DNA of 64,000 nt from Methanofollis liminatans DSM 4140 (GTDB taxonomy: Archaea; Halobacteriota; Methanomicrobia; Methanomicrobiales; Methanofollaceae), in assembly GCF_000275865.1 (NCBI RefSeq), contig NZ_CM001555.1, positions 827,706 to 891,705 of the forward strand, in the 5' to 3' direction. Shown here one piece after another: positions 43,804 through 52,181 of the stretch. Every line of letters begins with the position of its first letter. Position 1 is the stretch's first letter. The notes under the pieces were generated by a model, which ran no database searches, was not told the DNA's origin, and saw only the letters and a program-made list of their open reading frames with translations. Made by a program: the position numbers and the translations under genes.

Positions 43804-44469
43804 TCAGACGGACACGGCGTTTTCTCCCTCGATCTTACCTATTTTTATAGAAATGTCGGCAACAACCGCAGTGCCGCGCAGGTCTACCTGATAGGCCCCT
43901 CCCCTGAGCACCAGCAGTTGTTTGGATCTCCCGACCGTGTACTTCCCGTTGAAACCGTCCTGTGCTACAATATTCCCGTTTGCGTCCCGTATCGTCACCT
44001 CGAGATGACTGTTCGGGCTGATGCGCGTCACCGTCGATTTCTCTTCGTCCCTGTCGCCGTAACTGCTCTGATAGACGATCGTCCTCGTTTCCGTTTCCGG
44101 CGTCACAACGATATCTACGATCAGGGGGGGATATGTGGCATTGATCGTCCAGGCGTGGGCTTCACCCTTCAGATCGATCGTCTCACGAAGCACTTCGGGG
44201 TACACCGGCTTATCCTGGGTATTCTCAGGCAGTTGACGGGAAGCCGGGACTTTGGCCGGTGTCGTTGTCGCGGGATACGGTGTTGCCGGGCTCACATACT
44301 CGCTATCCAGTATCGCCGTGGTCGTTGGCGTGCCAGCCGGTGCCGTCGTCTCTTTGACCCAGAAGGGCGTGTCCGAACTCCCATCTCCCGGCGTCGCCTC
44401 AACGCACCCTGCCGCCATCAGGGCGATGCCGACGAATATTACGAGGCCCACCTGCAGAAACTTCATCAA
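43804..44469 (-). CDS. Secreted lipoprotein with Thr/Pro-rich linker
   Basis: This 221-residue exported protein has a signal peptide of about 20 residues ending in the lipobox MAAGC (Cys at about 22), then a Thr/Pro/Ala-rich low-complexity linker (about 35-85) and a beta-rich domain of about 130 residues (HAWTINATYPPLIVDIVVTP onward to ISIKIGKIEG). No enzyme motif is seen. Similar lipoproteins are common on the surface of Methanomicrobiales; function unknown. It lies upstream of the tRNA on the same strand with 70 bp between. Confidence 0.8.
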   Translation of the reverse strand: MMKFLQVGLVIFVGIALMAAGCVEATPGDGSSDTPFWVKETTAPAGTPTTTAILDSEYVSPATPYPATTTPAKVPASRQLPENTQDKPVYPEVLRETIDLKGEAHAWTINATYPPLIVDIVVTPETETRTIVYQSSYGDRDEEKSTVTRISPNSHLEVTIRDANGNIVAQDGFNGKYTVGRSKQLLVLRGGAYQVDLRGTAVVADISIKIGKIEGENAVSV

Positions 44470-44592
44470 ATACCAATATATCCTCCAGATATTTATTGGT
44501 TTATGGGATGCAAAAAACGGATTGTTTATATATTTGATCCATCTTCCCGGATTTCAAATTATATAGATTTCTCACGCTGTGATCGTGCCTGA

Positions 44593-45759
44593 TCAGCAAT
44601 AGGAGAGTATCACATCCTGATAAATCTCTTCTGCGCACTGCAGGGAGCGAATCGAGACTCGCTCATCGATGCCGTGGATCGTCGTCACCTCTCCTGGCCC
44701 GTATTCCACCGCCGGAAAACCGGCCTTTCTGAGGTGGCGGGCATCGCTCGCCGCCCACTGGAAGATCGGCACGGGGTCGCCCGGGTACACTCGCCTGATC
44801 GCACCGCAGAGCCGCTGTACGATCGCCGACGACGGCGAGGTGCAGGACGGATCTGAAACTGCCGTCACCTTCATCCCGGCCGAGGGGACGCGCGATGCGA
44901 TCTCGGAGACGATCTCCCCGGCGCTGCACCCCCACGGGATCCTGAGGTCGAGGTCGAGTTCGCAGTGTTCGGCGACGATATTCGCCTTTTCACCGCCCCG
45001 TATCACCCCCGGATTGAACATCACCCTCCTGAGGATGTGGTTGAGCCCCTGTATGCCGAAGAGCTCCTCGAGCACCAGGGAAGACCTCCCTATCATCCCC
45101 TCCATCTCGTGGCTGACCCGGTACTCCCGTTCGTGGATCTCCTGGAGGAAAGAGATGAGATTGTGCGCCTCCATGATCGCGCTCCTCCCGACCGCGGGGT
45201 AGAGGGAACTGTGGCCGGGCTTGCCATGAAACGTGAAGGATATCCGTGCAAGCCCTTTCTGGCCGATGCATGGGGAGAGCGGCGGTGTCGGCTCGGCGAT
45301 GAGGGTGTCGCAGGGGCGCAGCACATCTTTTGCGAGCAGGTACTCGATCCCGTGCCCGGTCCCGGTCTCCTCGTCGCAGACAAATACGACCTCTGCCCGT
45401 GGTTCGACCCCGGCGTCGACGACCTTTCCCAAGGCGGCAAGGAGGGCGGCGCAGCCCCCCTTCATATCGCTGCTCCCCCGCCCCCAGATGAAACCGTCCT
45501 CCTCGACCCCTTCGAAGGGGGGATGGCGCCACCCCTCAGGGATTGCCGGGACCACATCGATATGGCCGCAGAGGAGGAGGGATGGATTCTCGTGCCTGGT
45601 AATCAGGTTGCACCGGCGCCCGTCCCTGGAGACGACGGCGCTCCGGATCCCGATCCCTGCAAGGACGGCCCCGATATACTCGGCGGCGTCTCGCGTGTCT
45701 CCTGGCGGGTTCTCGCTCCTGATCCGCACCAGATCCCTGCAGAGGTCGGCAACATCCAT
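44593..45759 (-). CDS. M20 family peptidase (DapE/ArgE-like)
   Basis: This 388-residue dizinc amidohydrolase has metal-site motifs LLLCGHIDVVP, WGRGSSDMKGG and VCDEETGTGHG in order, a dimerisation domain in the middle (KGLARISFTFHGKPGHSSLY), and a closing ASDARHLRKAGFPAVEYGPG with GEVTTIHGIDE. It resembles succinyl-diaminopimelate desuccinylase and acetylornithine deacetylase. dapA, dapB and asd are 7-9 kb away, but methanogens usually use the DapL aminotransferase, so a DapE role is unproven. It overlaps nothing; the 45771 gene lies 11 bp upstream on the same strand. Confidence 0.88.
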   Translation of the reverse strand: MDVADLCRDLVRIRSENPPGDTRDAAEYIGAVLAGIGIRSAVVSRDGRRCNLITRHENPSLLLCGHIDVVPAIPEGWRHPPFEGVEEDGFIWGRGSSDMKGGCAALLAALGKVVDAGVEPRAEVVFVCDEETGTGHGIEYLLAKDVLRPCDTLIAEPTPPLSPCIGQKGLARISFTFHGKPGHSSLYPAVGRSAIMEAHNLISFLQEIHEREYRVSHEMEGMIGRSSLVLEELFGIQGLNHILRRVMFNPGVIRGGEKANIVAEHCELDLDLRIPWGCSAGEIVSEIASRVPSAGMKVTAVSDPSCTSPSSAIVQRLCGAIRRVYPGDPVPIFQWAASDARHLRKAGFPAVEYGPGEVTTIHGIDERVSIRSLQCAEEIYQDVILSYC

Positions 45760-45770
45760 GGCAGGCCCCG

Positions 45771-46286
45771 TCAGGCGCCGAGGCTCTTCCTGTACTCCTC
45801 GAAGATGGAGGCAAGAGAGGCGCCGTTGTAGATGCTCTTGAAGAATGCCGGGGTAAAGAATTCCTCAAGGACATCCTGGAAGAACGAGGCCGGGATCGGA
45901 CGGAGGCTGGCAGGGTCGAGCGAGATCCTGAAGCTCCGGTAACTCGCCGGGTTCTCTTCATCATAGATCGCCTGCCAGAGGTTTGGCAGAGTGCTGAACT
46001 TCTCCGGGTTCTCCTTCTTGAGCCAGTTGATGAAACCCGGGAAGAGCTGCCGGTCTCCCTTCTTCTCCTCATCGATCCGCCACCGCATGTACTCGCGGTT
46101 CATGATGTTCTTTGGCGACTGGTAGTTGAAGGCGAAGGAGTTGAGCGTGTACTCGATGTGCGCAAGCGAGTCAAGGAAATAAAAGTAGAGAACCGGATGA
46201 AAGTCGGCAGGGTCTTCGAGGATGATTGATTTTCCGTAGAAGCTCTTCAGCACCCTGAAATATTCGTCTTCGTCGAGGGCGTTCAT
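45771..46286 (-). CDS. Conserved-looking hypothetical protein, 171 residues
   Basis: I do not recognise this protein. It is soluble, rich in Phe, Tyr and Glu, with helices predicted throughout (for example SPKNIMNREYMRWRIDEEKK) and no Cys pairs or nucleotide motif. Codon use fits a real gene and it lies close upstream (11 bp) of the M20 peptidase gene on the same strand, so the two may be cotranscribed. Confidence 0.7.
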   Translation of the reverse strand: MNALDEDEYFRVLKSFYGKSIILEDPADFHPVLYFYFLDSLAHIEYTLNSFAFNYQSPKNIMNREYMRWRIDEEKKGDRQLFPGFINWLKKENPEKFSTLPNLWQAIYDEENPASYRSFRISLDPASLRPIPASFFQDVLEEFFTPAFFKSIYNGASLASIFEEYRKSLGA

Positions 46287-46386
46287 ATCATCCTGTTTGC
46301 CTGTCCTCCAGATATATCATTGTATTCTGGCACGGCGACCGCAACGGCGGACCCGGCCGCGGCGGCTCTGAAAATACAGTATAGGG

Positions 46387-47265
46387 TTATTTAAAAAAGG
46401 GCTCTCTGGCCCTGACCGCCTGCTCGAAGAGCGCCTCCAGTTCGGCGCCCTTCTTGCCCCTGATATCGACATGGTTGTCGGTACGGAGGAGGCAGGGTTT
46501 CAGGTACCCGTCAGACGTCACCCTGAGACGGTTGCAATAGGCGCAGAACTCGGTGTTGTGCAGGGGGCGCACGACCTCGACCTCGGCGCCGTCCATGCAA
46601 TATTTCTTGCGGTGGTGCATCCGCCTGGTCAGGATCTCCTGCGAATGCTCTGCGATCTCTTTCTCAAGCCTGTCGACATCGCCGTGCATCTGGCACTCGT
46701 TGAACTCCATCAGCTCGATCACCTGGAGGATCAGGTTCTTGTTCCCCCGGACAAGGGCGAGGAAGTCGTCGATCTCGTCTTCGTTCTTCCCCTTCAGGAG
46801 CACCATATTTAACTTCACCGGCGTCAGTCCGGCGTCGACGGCGGCCTGGATCCCGTCGAGCACCTTCGGGAGGAGATCCCTCCCCGCGATTTCCCGGTAG
46901 CGTTCGGGCCTCAAGGTGTCGAGGCTGATATTCACCCGGGAAAGCCCTGCCTCCTTGAGGCCCTGTGCGAGGCCGCCAAGAAGGGTGCCGTTGGTGGTGA
47001 GGGAGGACTCGATCCCCGGAGGGACAGCCCTGACGATATCCAGGATATCGCGGCGCATCAGGGGCTCCCCGCCGGTGAACTTCACGCTTTTGATCCCGAG
47101 TTTTGCAGCGACCCTGAGGATCTCCCTGATCTCATCGAGGCTCATCTCACCCTCGGGGGCCACCTCGCCTTCGGCATGGCAGTAGATGCAGTTGAGGTTG
47201 CAGCGCGGGGTGAGGCTGATCCGCAGGTTTGTCACCGGCCGCCCACAGTCGTCACGGAGCACCAT
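46387..47265 (-). CDS. moaA: GTP 3',8-cyclase MoaA (molybdopterin synthesis)
   Basis: This radical SAM enzyme makes the first molybdopterin precursor from GTP, required for formylmethanofuran and formate dehydrogenases. The 292 residues have the N-terminal cluster CNLNCIYC (Cys 22, 26, 29), TGGEPLMRRDILDIV, NISLDTL, and the C-terminal second-cluster motif FCAYCNRLRVTSDGYLKPCL. The C-terminal GG pair of bacterial MoaA is not present, as is usual in archaea. Its start overlaps the 3' end of rlmE by 14 bp, so the two form a coupled unit. Confidence 0.93.
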   Translation of the reverse strand: MVLRDDCGRPVTNLRISLTPRCNLNCIYCHAEGEVAPEGEMSLDEIREILRVAAKLGIKSVKFTGGEPLMRRDILDIVRAVPPGIESSLTTNGTLLGGLAQGLKEAGLSRVNISLDTLRPERYREIAGRDLLPKVLDGIQAAVDAGLTPVKLNMVLLKGKNEDEIDDFLALVRGNKNLILQVIELMEFNECQMHGDVDRLEKEIAEHSQEILTRRMHHRKKYCMDGAEVEVVRPLHNTEFCAYCNRLRVTSDGYLKPCLLRTDNHVDIRGKKGAELEALFEQAVRAREPFFK

Positions 47266-47854
47266 CTTTCTCCCTCCTGAAGTTTTTTGCGATAATGTAG
47301 GTTTCCCGGCTTCCCCGGCGGGAGGAAACAGGCCTAAACGTCTTGACCGAGAGGAAATGTTTTTTCACGTCTGCAAAAAGCTCGGGAAAATCTTCTCCCT
47401 GGAACGTCTTGCATATGAAGTTCCCTCCATCTTTCAGGACCGAAACCGCGAAATTGAGGGCTTCCTCCCCGAGGCCGATCGCCCGCGCCTGGTCATAACT
47501 CGTTGCCCCCGAGAGTTTCGGGGATGCATCGCAGGTCACGATCGAGATCGCCCCTCCCGCGAGCTCCTTCACCTGTTCCTGTACTTCAGGGGTTGTAAAA
47601 TCTCCGACGACGGTGATGACTCCTTCCAGCGATGCAATCGGGTTGAGGTCGACACCGATGATCGTCCCCTTCGTCAATGTCCTGAGCACCTGCAGCCAGC
47701 TCCCTGGTGCCGCACCAAGGTCGACGACGGTGTCGTCCTCCCTGATCACCGGGTGCCGGTTCTGGATCTCAAGCAGTTTGTAGGCGGCCCGGGCTCTGAA
47801 GCCCTCTCTCTTCGCCTTATTGGAGTATTTGTCCCGTGTCCACTGTGATGTCAT
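47252..47854 (-). CDS. rlmE: 23S rRNA (uridine-2'-O-) methyltransferase, RlmE/FtsJ family
   Basis: This 200-residue SAM-dependent 2'-O-methyltransferase acts on ribosomal RNA. N-terminal RDKYSNKAKREGFRARAAYK leads to the SAM motif VVDLGAAPGSWLQVL, and the catalytic tetrad K-D-K-E is visible in AAYKLLEI, CDASPKLSG, CKTFQGED and SRETYIIA. Length and motifs match the archaeal/bacterial RlmE type. It is divergent from the PCNA gene with a 100-bp AT-rich promoter region between. Confidence 0.95.
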   Translation of the reverse strand: MTSQWTRDKYSNKAKREGFRARAAYKLLEIQNRHPVIREDDTVVDLGAAPGSWLQVLRTLTKGTIIGVDLNPIASLEGVITVVGDFTTPEVQEQVKELAGGAISIVTCDASPKLSGATSYDQARAIGLGEEALNFAVSVLKDGGNFICKTFQGEDFPELFADVKKHFLSVKTFRPVSSRRGSRETYIIAKNFRREKDGAP

Positions 47855-47910
47855 GTTCTGTTCCTGTTATGTTCGACAGGGCTTTGTTGCGATACCAGAT
47901 AGAATAAAAA

Positions 47911-47922
47911 ATATCATGATAT
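47911..47922. promoter_or_regulatory. Palindrome in the rlmE-PCNA divergent promoter
   Basis: ATATCATGATAT is a perfect 12-bp palindrome, followed by TATA-like sequence, about 33-44 bp before the PCNA ATG. It is AT-rich and could be an operator or simply promoter sequence. Confidence 0.4.
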
Positions 47923-47954
47923 AATGTATAATAGAGTCTTATAAGGGGTTTGTA

Positions 47955-48698
47955 ATGTTAAAAGCAACGATTGATACAGAGACGTTCAGGGAGTCTATAG
48001 ACGCTGTGGCGGCGTTGGTGACTGAATGCAGGCTCCACATCGACGGAAATGGGGTGCGGACCCGCGCCGTGGACACGGCGAATGTTGCCATGGTGTCCCT
48101 CCAGCTGGACCGGGATGCGTTTGAGACCTACGAGGCAACCCCTGAGGATATCGGTCTCGATATCGCAAAGATGAAGAATATTATCGGGATGATGGGCAAA
48201 GACGATCTCCTCTCCCTCAGCCTTGCCGAGGGCAGTCACAAACTGGAGCTCGCCTTCGGGAGCTACCAGTACTCGGTGACTCTTCTTGATGTCAACACCA
48301 TCCGAAAAGATCCGAACCCGCCCACCATCGAACTCCCCGGCAGGGTGGAGCTTGCGGGCAGCGCCCTTTCCTCTGCCATCAAGGCCGCCGACGTGATCTC
48401 CGACAAGATCGCTCTTGGCATCGACGCAAAGGCCGACCTGTTCTTTATGGCCGCCGAAGGGGATACCGATCATATCAAGCTGGAGCTCAACCGGGACCAG
48501 CTCCTCGCCCTCGATGCCGCCGAAGCGCGCTCCCTCTTCTCGCTGGACTATCTCAAGGATATGGGGAAGGTGATGGGGCGCGCCGAGCGGATCACCATCG
48601 CCCTCGGGGTCGACCACCCGGTGAAGTTCATCTTCGACCTCGCTGAAGGAAAGGGCCACGTCGAGTACCTGTTAGCCCCGCGCATTGAAGCGGATTAA
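47955..48698 (+). CDS. pcn: DNA polymerase sliding clamp (PCNA)
   Basis: This 247-residue ring-forming replication clamp tethers DNA polymerase and other factors. Visible features are the N-terminal MLKATIDTETFRESIDAVAA, AVDTANVAMVSLQL (residues of the DNA-facing helix), the interdomain connector with SVTLLDVNTIRKDPNPP, FSLDYLKDMGKVM, and the C-terminal VKFIFDLAEGKGHVEYLLAP with the IEAD tail. Length is standard for archaeal PCNA. It is followed 2 bp later by the primase large subunit gene, so the replication genes are cotranscribed. Multiple TATA-like sequences precede it. Confidence 0.96.
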   Translation: MLKATIDTETFRESIDAVAALVTECRLHIDGNGVRTRAVDTANVAMVSLQLDRDAFETYEATPEDIGLDIAKMKNIIGMMGKDDLLSLSLAEGSHKLELAFGSYQYSVTLLDVNTIRKDPNPPTIELPGRVELAGSALSSAIKAADVISDKIALGIDAKADLFFMAAEGDTDHIKLELNRDQLLALDAAEARSLFSLDYLKDMGKVMGRAERITIALGVDHPVKFIFDLAEGKGHVEYLLAPRIEAD

Positions 48699-48700
48699 GC

Positions 48701-49684
48701 ATGGTCGATGTCCAGGACCTTGCAAAATACCCTTTTCTTGAAGAGGCCCAGGACTATGTGAGACGTGAGTCCGGAACGCTGGACATCCTCCTGAAATCCG
48801 AGCGGGGCCGTTCTCTCTCCGATGCCGCCGTAACCCGGGTTCTCGACGCCCTCTCTCGAAAAAACCCTCAGGAGTGCCGGACCTACGGCCGCGATGCCCA
48901 GGAAGATCTCTTTTCGTACGTCATCGCCCGGATGCTGGTCTCCTGCCTCAACGATCGCCTGCTTATCGAGCGCTTATCACAGTTTGAGGCGCAGAAGGCT
49001 TATCTATCATTTATCGAGGAGGAAAAAGCCGAGAAAGAGGAGATCGCGCGGGCGCTGGGCATTGATATCGGATTGAACTCCCTGCCGGTCCTGACCTATG
49101 TCCCTCTGGTCAGCGGGCTGCACGAGGAGCGGTGGAAACTGGTGAACCGGAGCGTGAAGGGCGGTCGTGTCCTTCTGCTCAGGATCGAAGCGGAAGAACT
49201 GATACGAGAACGGATGCGGGAGATCATCAGGGAGCGCCTCCCCCTCTCTGTCCCTGAAGAGGTCTGCCGGCAGTTTTTGCCCTATACCGAAGCGATCGCT
49301 GCCGCCGTCCAGCAGCAGGCGCTCGAGGAGTTCGGGGCGGTGGACGAATCGTCGTTCCCTCCCTGCATCTCCGCCCTGATCATGGCGGTCACGGCCGGGA
49401 CCAACCTCCCTCATGTCGGGCGGTTTGCGCTCACCGCATTCCTCAACAACATCGGCCTCTCCACCACCCAGATCGTGGAGGTCTTCCAGCGGGCCCCTGA
49501 CTTCGACCTCTCGATGACGATGTACCAGGTCGAACATATCTCGGGACGGTCGGGAACGGAGTACACCGCTCCGGCCTGCGCCACGATGCGGACGCATGGC
49601 CTGTGTGTCCGCCGGGACGCCATCTGCGAGAAGGTCAACCACCCGCTCACCTATTACAAAAGAAAAAAGAAGATGCGTGAGTGA
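48701..49684 (+). CDS. priL: DNA primase large subunit PriL
   Basis: Regulates and extends RNA primer synthesis with PriS. The 327 residues have an N-terminal helical domain and a C-terminal iron-sulfur domain whose four cysteines are visible in FPPCISALI, APACATMRT, HGLCVRR and DAICEKVNHPLTYY. The stretch HVGRFALTAFLNNIGLS is a further family signature. It directly follows PCNA and has a basic C-terminal tail (KRKKKMRE). Confidence 0.95.
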   Translation: MVDVQDLAKYPFLEEAQDYVRRESGTLDILLKSERGRSLSDAAVTRVLDALSRKNPQECRTYGRDAQEDLFSYVIARMLVSCLNDRLLIERLSQFEAQKAYLSFIEEEKAEKEEIARALGIDIGLNSLPVLTYVPLVSGLHEERWKLVNRSVKGGRVLLLRIEAEELIRERMREIIRERLPLSVPEEVCRQFLPYTEAIAAAVQQQALEEFGAVDESSFPPCISALIMAVTAGTNLPHVGRFALTAFLNNIGLSTTQIVEVFQRAPDFDLSMTMYQVEHISGRSGTEYTAPACATMRTHGLCVRRDAICEKVNHPLTYYKRKKKMRE

Positions 49685-49692
49685 ATCGAGGC

Positions 49693-49875
49693 TCACGCGA
49701 TTTTTTTATTGATGATGTAGCCGGCGCCGCTCATCGTGATCAGGAAGAGCACAAAGGCGAGTATATACGCGATGCCAATGCTCTCCTTCATCAGATCGGG
49801 CAGGACGATCAGCAGCACGATGAAGACGAGCAGGCTTGCAACGCCGGTCAGCACGTCAAGTAAGCGTGAATCCAT
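49693..49875 (-). CDS. Small two-helix membrane protein
   Basis: This 60-residue protein is composed of two hydrophobic helices (about 8-26 and 33-54) with charged ends; it opens MDSRLLDVLTGVASLLVFIV. It lies between priL and the HD protein gene on the opposite strand. No family is recognised; a small integral membrane protein is the only claim. Confidence 0.55.
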   Translation of the reverse strand: MDSRLLDVLTGVASLLVFIVLLIVLPDLMKESIGIAYILAFVLFLITMSGAGYIINKKIA

Positions 49876-49955
49876 GTAGTATTCTCTTTTGCCCTCCCCC
49901 TATATCTCTTCTCCCTCGCCGTCACGTATTTCCAGCATGGGGTTCTTCATCCCCT

Positions 49956-50504
49956 ATGGACTGGGAGGACGCATGCGAGGTTCTCAGACGATATGTCGGA
50001 TCCGACTCCCTGAGAAAACACTGCATCGCAACGGCGGCGATCATGCGGGGTCTTGCCGTGCATTTCGGGGAGGACGCCGATCTCTGGGAGGCGATCGGGA
50101 TCCTCCATGACGTCGATTACGAGACGGTGGGCGGGGACATGACCAGACATGGCGTCGAGGGGGCGGCGCTCCTCAGGCAGGAAGGATTCTCTGAGGAGAT
50201 CTGCCGCGCGGTGGAGCGGCACAACCATCTGCTCTATGGGCCGTACACGCAAACGGTCGATCGCTCTCTCCAGTCGGCCGACAGCATCAGCGGTTTTCTG
50301 ATTGCATGCGCCCTTGTCAAGGGGGGGGCGATCACCGCCGTCACGCCCGGAACCGTGAAGAAAAAGCTGAAGGACCGTACCTTTGCCGCCGGGTGCGAGC
50401 GGGACCGGATCGCATCGGTGAACGGGCTTATCGATCCGACGCTCTTTTATGAAATTGCGATTGCGTCGCTTGCCGGCAGAAGGGATGAGCTTGGGCTGCG
50501 TTAG
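49956..50504 (+). CDS. HD-domain protein
   Basis: This protein of about 182 residues has an HD phosphohydrolase motif: an early RKHCIATAAIMRGL, then the paired GILHDVDYE (HD) and EGAALLRQEGFSEEICRAVE, with HNHLLYGPYTQ and SADSISGFLIACALV further on. HD proteins hydrolyse nucleotides or phosphoesters, but the substrate is unknown. The ATG at 49956 follows a long in-frame upstream extension that looks non-coding, so this start is preferred. Confidence 0.85.
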   Translation: MDWEDACEVLRRYVGSDSLRKHCIATAAIMRGLAVHFGEDADLWEAIGILHDVDYETVGGDMTRHGVEGAALLRQEGFSEEICRAVERHNHLLYGPYTQTVDRSLQSADSISGFLIACALVKGGAITAVTPGTVKKKLKDRTFAAGCERDRIASVNGLIDPTLFYEIAIASLAGRRDELGLR

Positions 50505-50536
50505 CATTATGCCTCTGCCGGGCGAGTAGATCTCCC

Positions 50537-51109
50537 ATGAGCGATGATGAGCGGGAGCAGGTGCTCAGGGATCTCCGGGCCGCCGTCGATCTCCTGGTCG
50601 GTGATATGGACCCGCGCCTCATTCCTGAGGTCGGCACCAACATCGCCTATGCTCTTGAAAAGGCGAAAGAGCCATCTGACGTTGCGGCCGTCGAGGGGCG
50701 GATCGTCTCTCTGGGTGGGCGGGCGCACCCGGTCGGTGGGGTGGCCTTCGGGGCGAGCGACCATGTGGCGCGGATCGTGCTGACGGCGATGCGTTTTGAC
50801 CGGAGGGTCAGGTCGGCCGCGAACATCAGGTTTGCCGATCCGCTCCTGGAAGCGCTGGAAGAGATGATGCTCGACATCAGGTACTTCGACCGGGCGCAGG
50901 AACCGCCTGGCATCAGGACGATGGACTGGGGGGTCGCATCCTGCTGCAAGACCGGCGTACCCGACGTGATCTATGACCGCGGCGATCTCGGCAAGGAACC
51001 GATGATCCGGATCCTCGGTGAAAATCCCCGCGAGGTCGCACACAATATTCTTAAACTGTCAGGACGCATTAAAAATACAAATTCGTGGGACAGGTGCACA
51101 TGGGAATAA
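50537..51109 (+). CDS. thiN: ThiN-type thiamine-phosphate synthase (stand-alone)
   Basis: This 190-residue protein consists of a ThiN domain, the archaeal enzyme joining HMP-PP and thiazole phosphate to make thiamine phosphate. Key segments are LIPEVGTNIAYALEKAKEPS, VAAVEGRIVSLGGRAHPVGG, FGASDHVARIVLTAMRFD and RSAANIRFADPL, then CCKTGVPDVIYDRG. In many archaea ThiN is fused to ThiD or to an N-terminal helix-turn-helix (ThiR); here only about 25 extra residues precede it, so it is a stand-alone version. Together with thiC at 28.8 kb it supplies thiamine. It overlaps rps17e by 10 bp. Confidence 0.88.
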   Translation: MSDDEREQVLRDLRAAVDLLVGDMDPRLIPEVGTNIAYALEKAKEPSDVAAVEGRIVSLGGRAHPVGGVAFGASDHVARIVLTAMRFDRRVRSAANIRFADPLLEALEEMMLDIRYFDRAQEPPGIRTMDWGVASCCKTGVPDVIYDRGDLGKEPMIRILGENPREVAHNILKLSGRIKNTNSWDRCTWE

Positions 51110-51294
51110 AACCGACGTATATTAAAAGCCTTGGTCAGGAACTGATGACGAAAAACCCGAAACACTTCACCGGAGACTTTGACGAGAACAAGCAGGTCGT
51201 CTCTGAGGTTGCCGTCATCGAATCCAAGCGCGTACGGAACAGAGTTGCCGGCTACATCACCAGAAAGCAAAATACTAAAAAGCCTTTGGTGTAA
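51100..51294 (+). CDS. rps17e: 30S ribosomal protein S17e
   Basis: This small ribosomal protein of the archaeal/eukaryotic type is about 64 residues, reading MGIKPTYIKSLGQELM, then FTGDFDENKQ and SKRVRNRVAGYITRK, the classic S17e core. The ATG at 51100 gives the standard length; an in-frame GTG at 51085 would add five residues. It overlaps thiN by 10 bp and its stop lies in an inverted repeat that brackets the dapA start. Confidence 0.95.
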   Translation: MGIKPTYIKSLGQELMTKNPKHFTGDFDENKQVVSEVAVIESKRVRNRVAGYITRKQNTKKPLV

Positions 51295-51323
51295 ACACCT
51301 TACTCATGTTTGAGGGTGTTTAC
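51291..51323 (+). promoter_or_regulatory. Inverted repeat bracketing the dapA start codon
   Basis: GTAAACACC (51291-51299) and GGTGTTTAC (51315-51323) are perfect 9-bp inverted copies around a 15-nt loop holding the dapA ATG at 51306. In RNA the hairpin would present or hide the start codon. The left arm contains the rps17e stop. Confidence 0.5.
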
Positions 51324-52181
51324 CCAGCGATAATAACTCCTTTTATGCGGGGTCCGGACTGCGGTCTCGACCTCGTAGGTCTTCGCTCCAATATCGAGTA
51401 CCTCATCTCCCGGGGAGTTGACGGTATCGTACCCTGTGGTTCTACCGGGGAATCTGCGACGCTGACCTTTGAGGAGCACGAGCAGGTGATCGGCGTGGCG
51501 GTCGATGCGGCCCGCGATCGTGTGCCGGTGCTTGCCGGGACTGGTTCGAACAACACTGCTGAAGCGATCAGGTTCACCCGTGCAGCCTCGGATCTCGGTG
51601 CCGACGGTGCGCTGGTGATCAGCCCGTACTACAACAAGCCGAACCGTTCCGGACTTATAAAGCATTTCACCATGCTTGCCGACCTCGACCTCCCGATCGT
51701 GCTCTACAATGTGCCGGGGAGGACCGGACAGAATCTTCAGCCGGACCTTGTCATCGAACTTGCCGACCACCCGGGGATTGTCGGGATCAAGGAGGCGAGC
51801 GGGAACCTCGAGCAGGTCTCGCGGATCATCGAAGGCACACGCGACAAGGATTTTGTGGTGCTCTCCGGCGACGACGCCCTCACCCTCCCGATGCTTGCCC
51901 TCGGTGCTGGGGGCGTGATCTCGGTCGCCGCCAACATCGAACCTGCGCGGATGGTGGCCCTGTATGGAGCGTTTATGGAGGGCGATCTGGCTGAGGCGCA
52001 GAGGATCCACTATGAACTCGCCCCTCTCTTCCGGGCCCTCTTCATCGACACGAACCCAATCCCGGTAAAGACGGCTGCGGCCCTGCGCGGTATGGCCGCA
52101 GGCCCGGTGCGCCTCCCCCTTGACGCCCTGGACGCCGCAAAGGCGGCAACGCTTGCGGAGGTGCTCAGGGGCTATGATTAA
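51306..52181 (+). CDS. dapA: 4-hydroxy-tetrahydrodipicolinate synthase
   Basis: Condenses pyruvate with aspartate semialdehyde in diaminopimelate/lysine synthesis. The 291 residues show the TIM-barrel start EGVYPAIITPFM, GVDGIVPCGSTGESATLTFE, VISPYYNKPNRSGL, VLYNVPGRTGQNL with the catalytic Tyr, and the Schiff-base lysine in GIVGIKEASGNLEQV. It overlaps dapB by 8 bp, and dapB-ferredoxin-asd follow in the same direction. Confidence 0.96.
   Translation: MFEGVYPAIITPFMRGPDCGLDLVGLRSNIEYLISRGVDGIVPCGSTGESATLTFEEHEQVIGVAVDAARDRVPVLAGTGSNNTAEAIRFTRAASDLGADGALVISPYYNKPNRSGLIKHFTMLADLDLPIVLYNVPGRTGQNLQPDLVIELADHPGIVGIKEASGNLEQVSRIIEGTRDKDFVVLSGDDALTLPMLALGAGGVISVAANIEPARMVALYGAFMEGDLAEAQRIHYELAPLFRALFIDTNPIPVKTAAALRGMAAGPVRLPLDALDAAKAATLAEVLRGYD

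Noticed and set aside
52120-52173. Longer N-terminus for DapB
   Set aside because: Arg-rich translation of the dapA 3' end; the DapB family begins at the Rossmann strand after the ATG at 52174.
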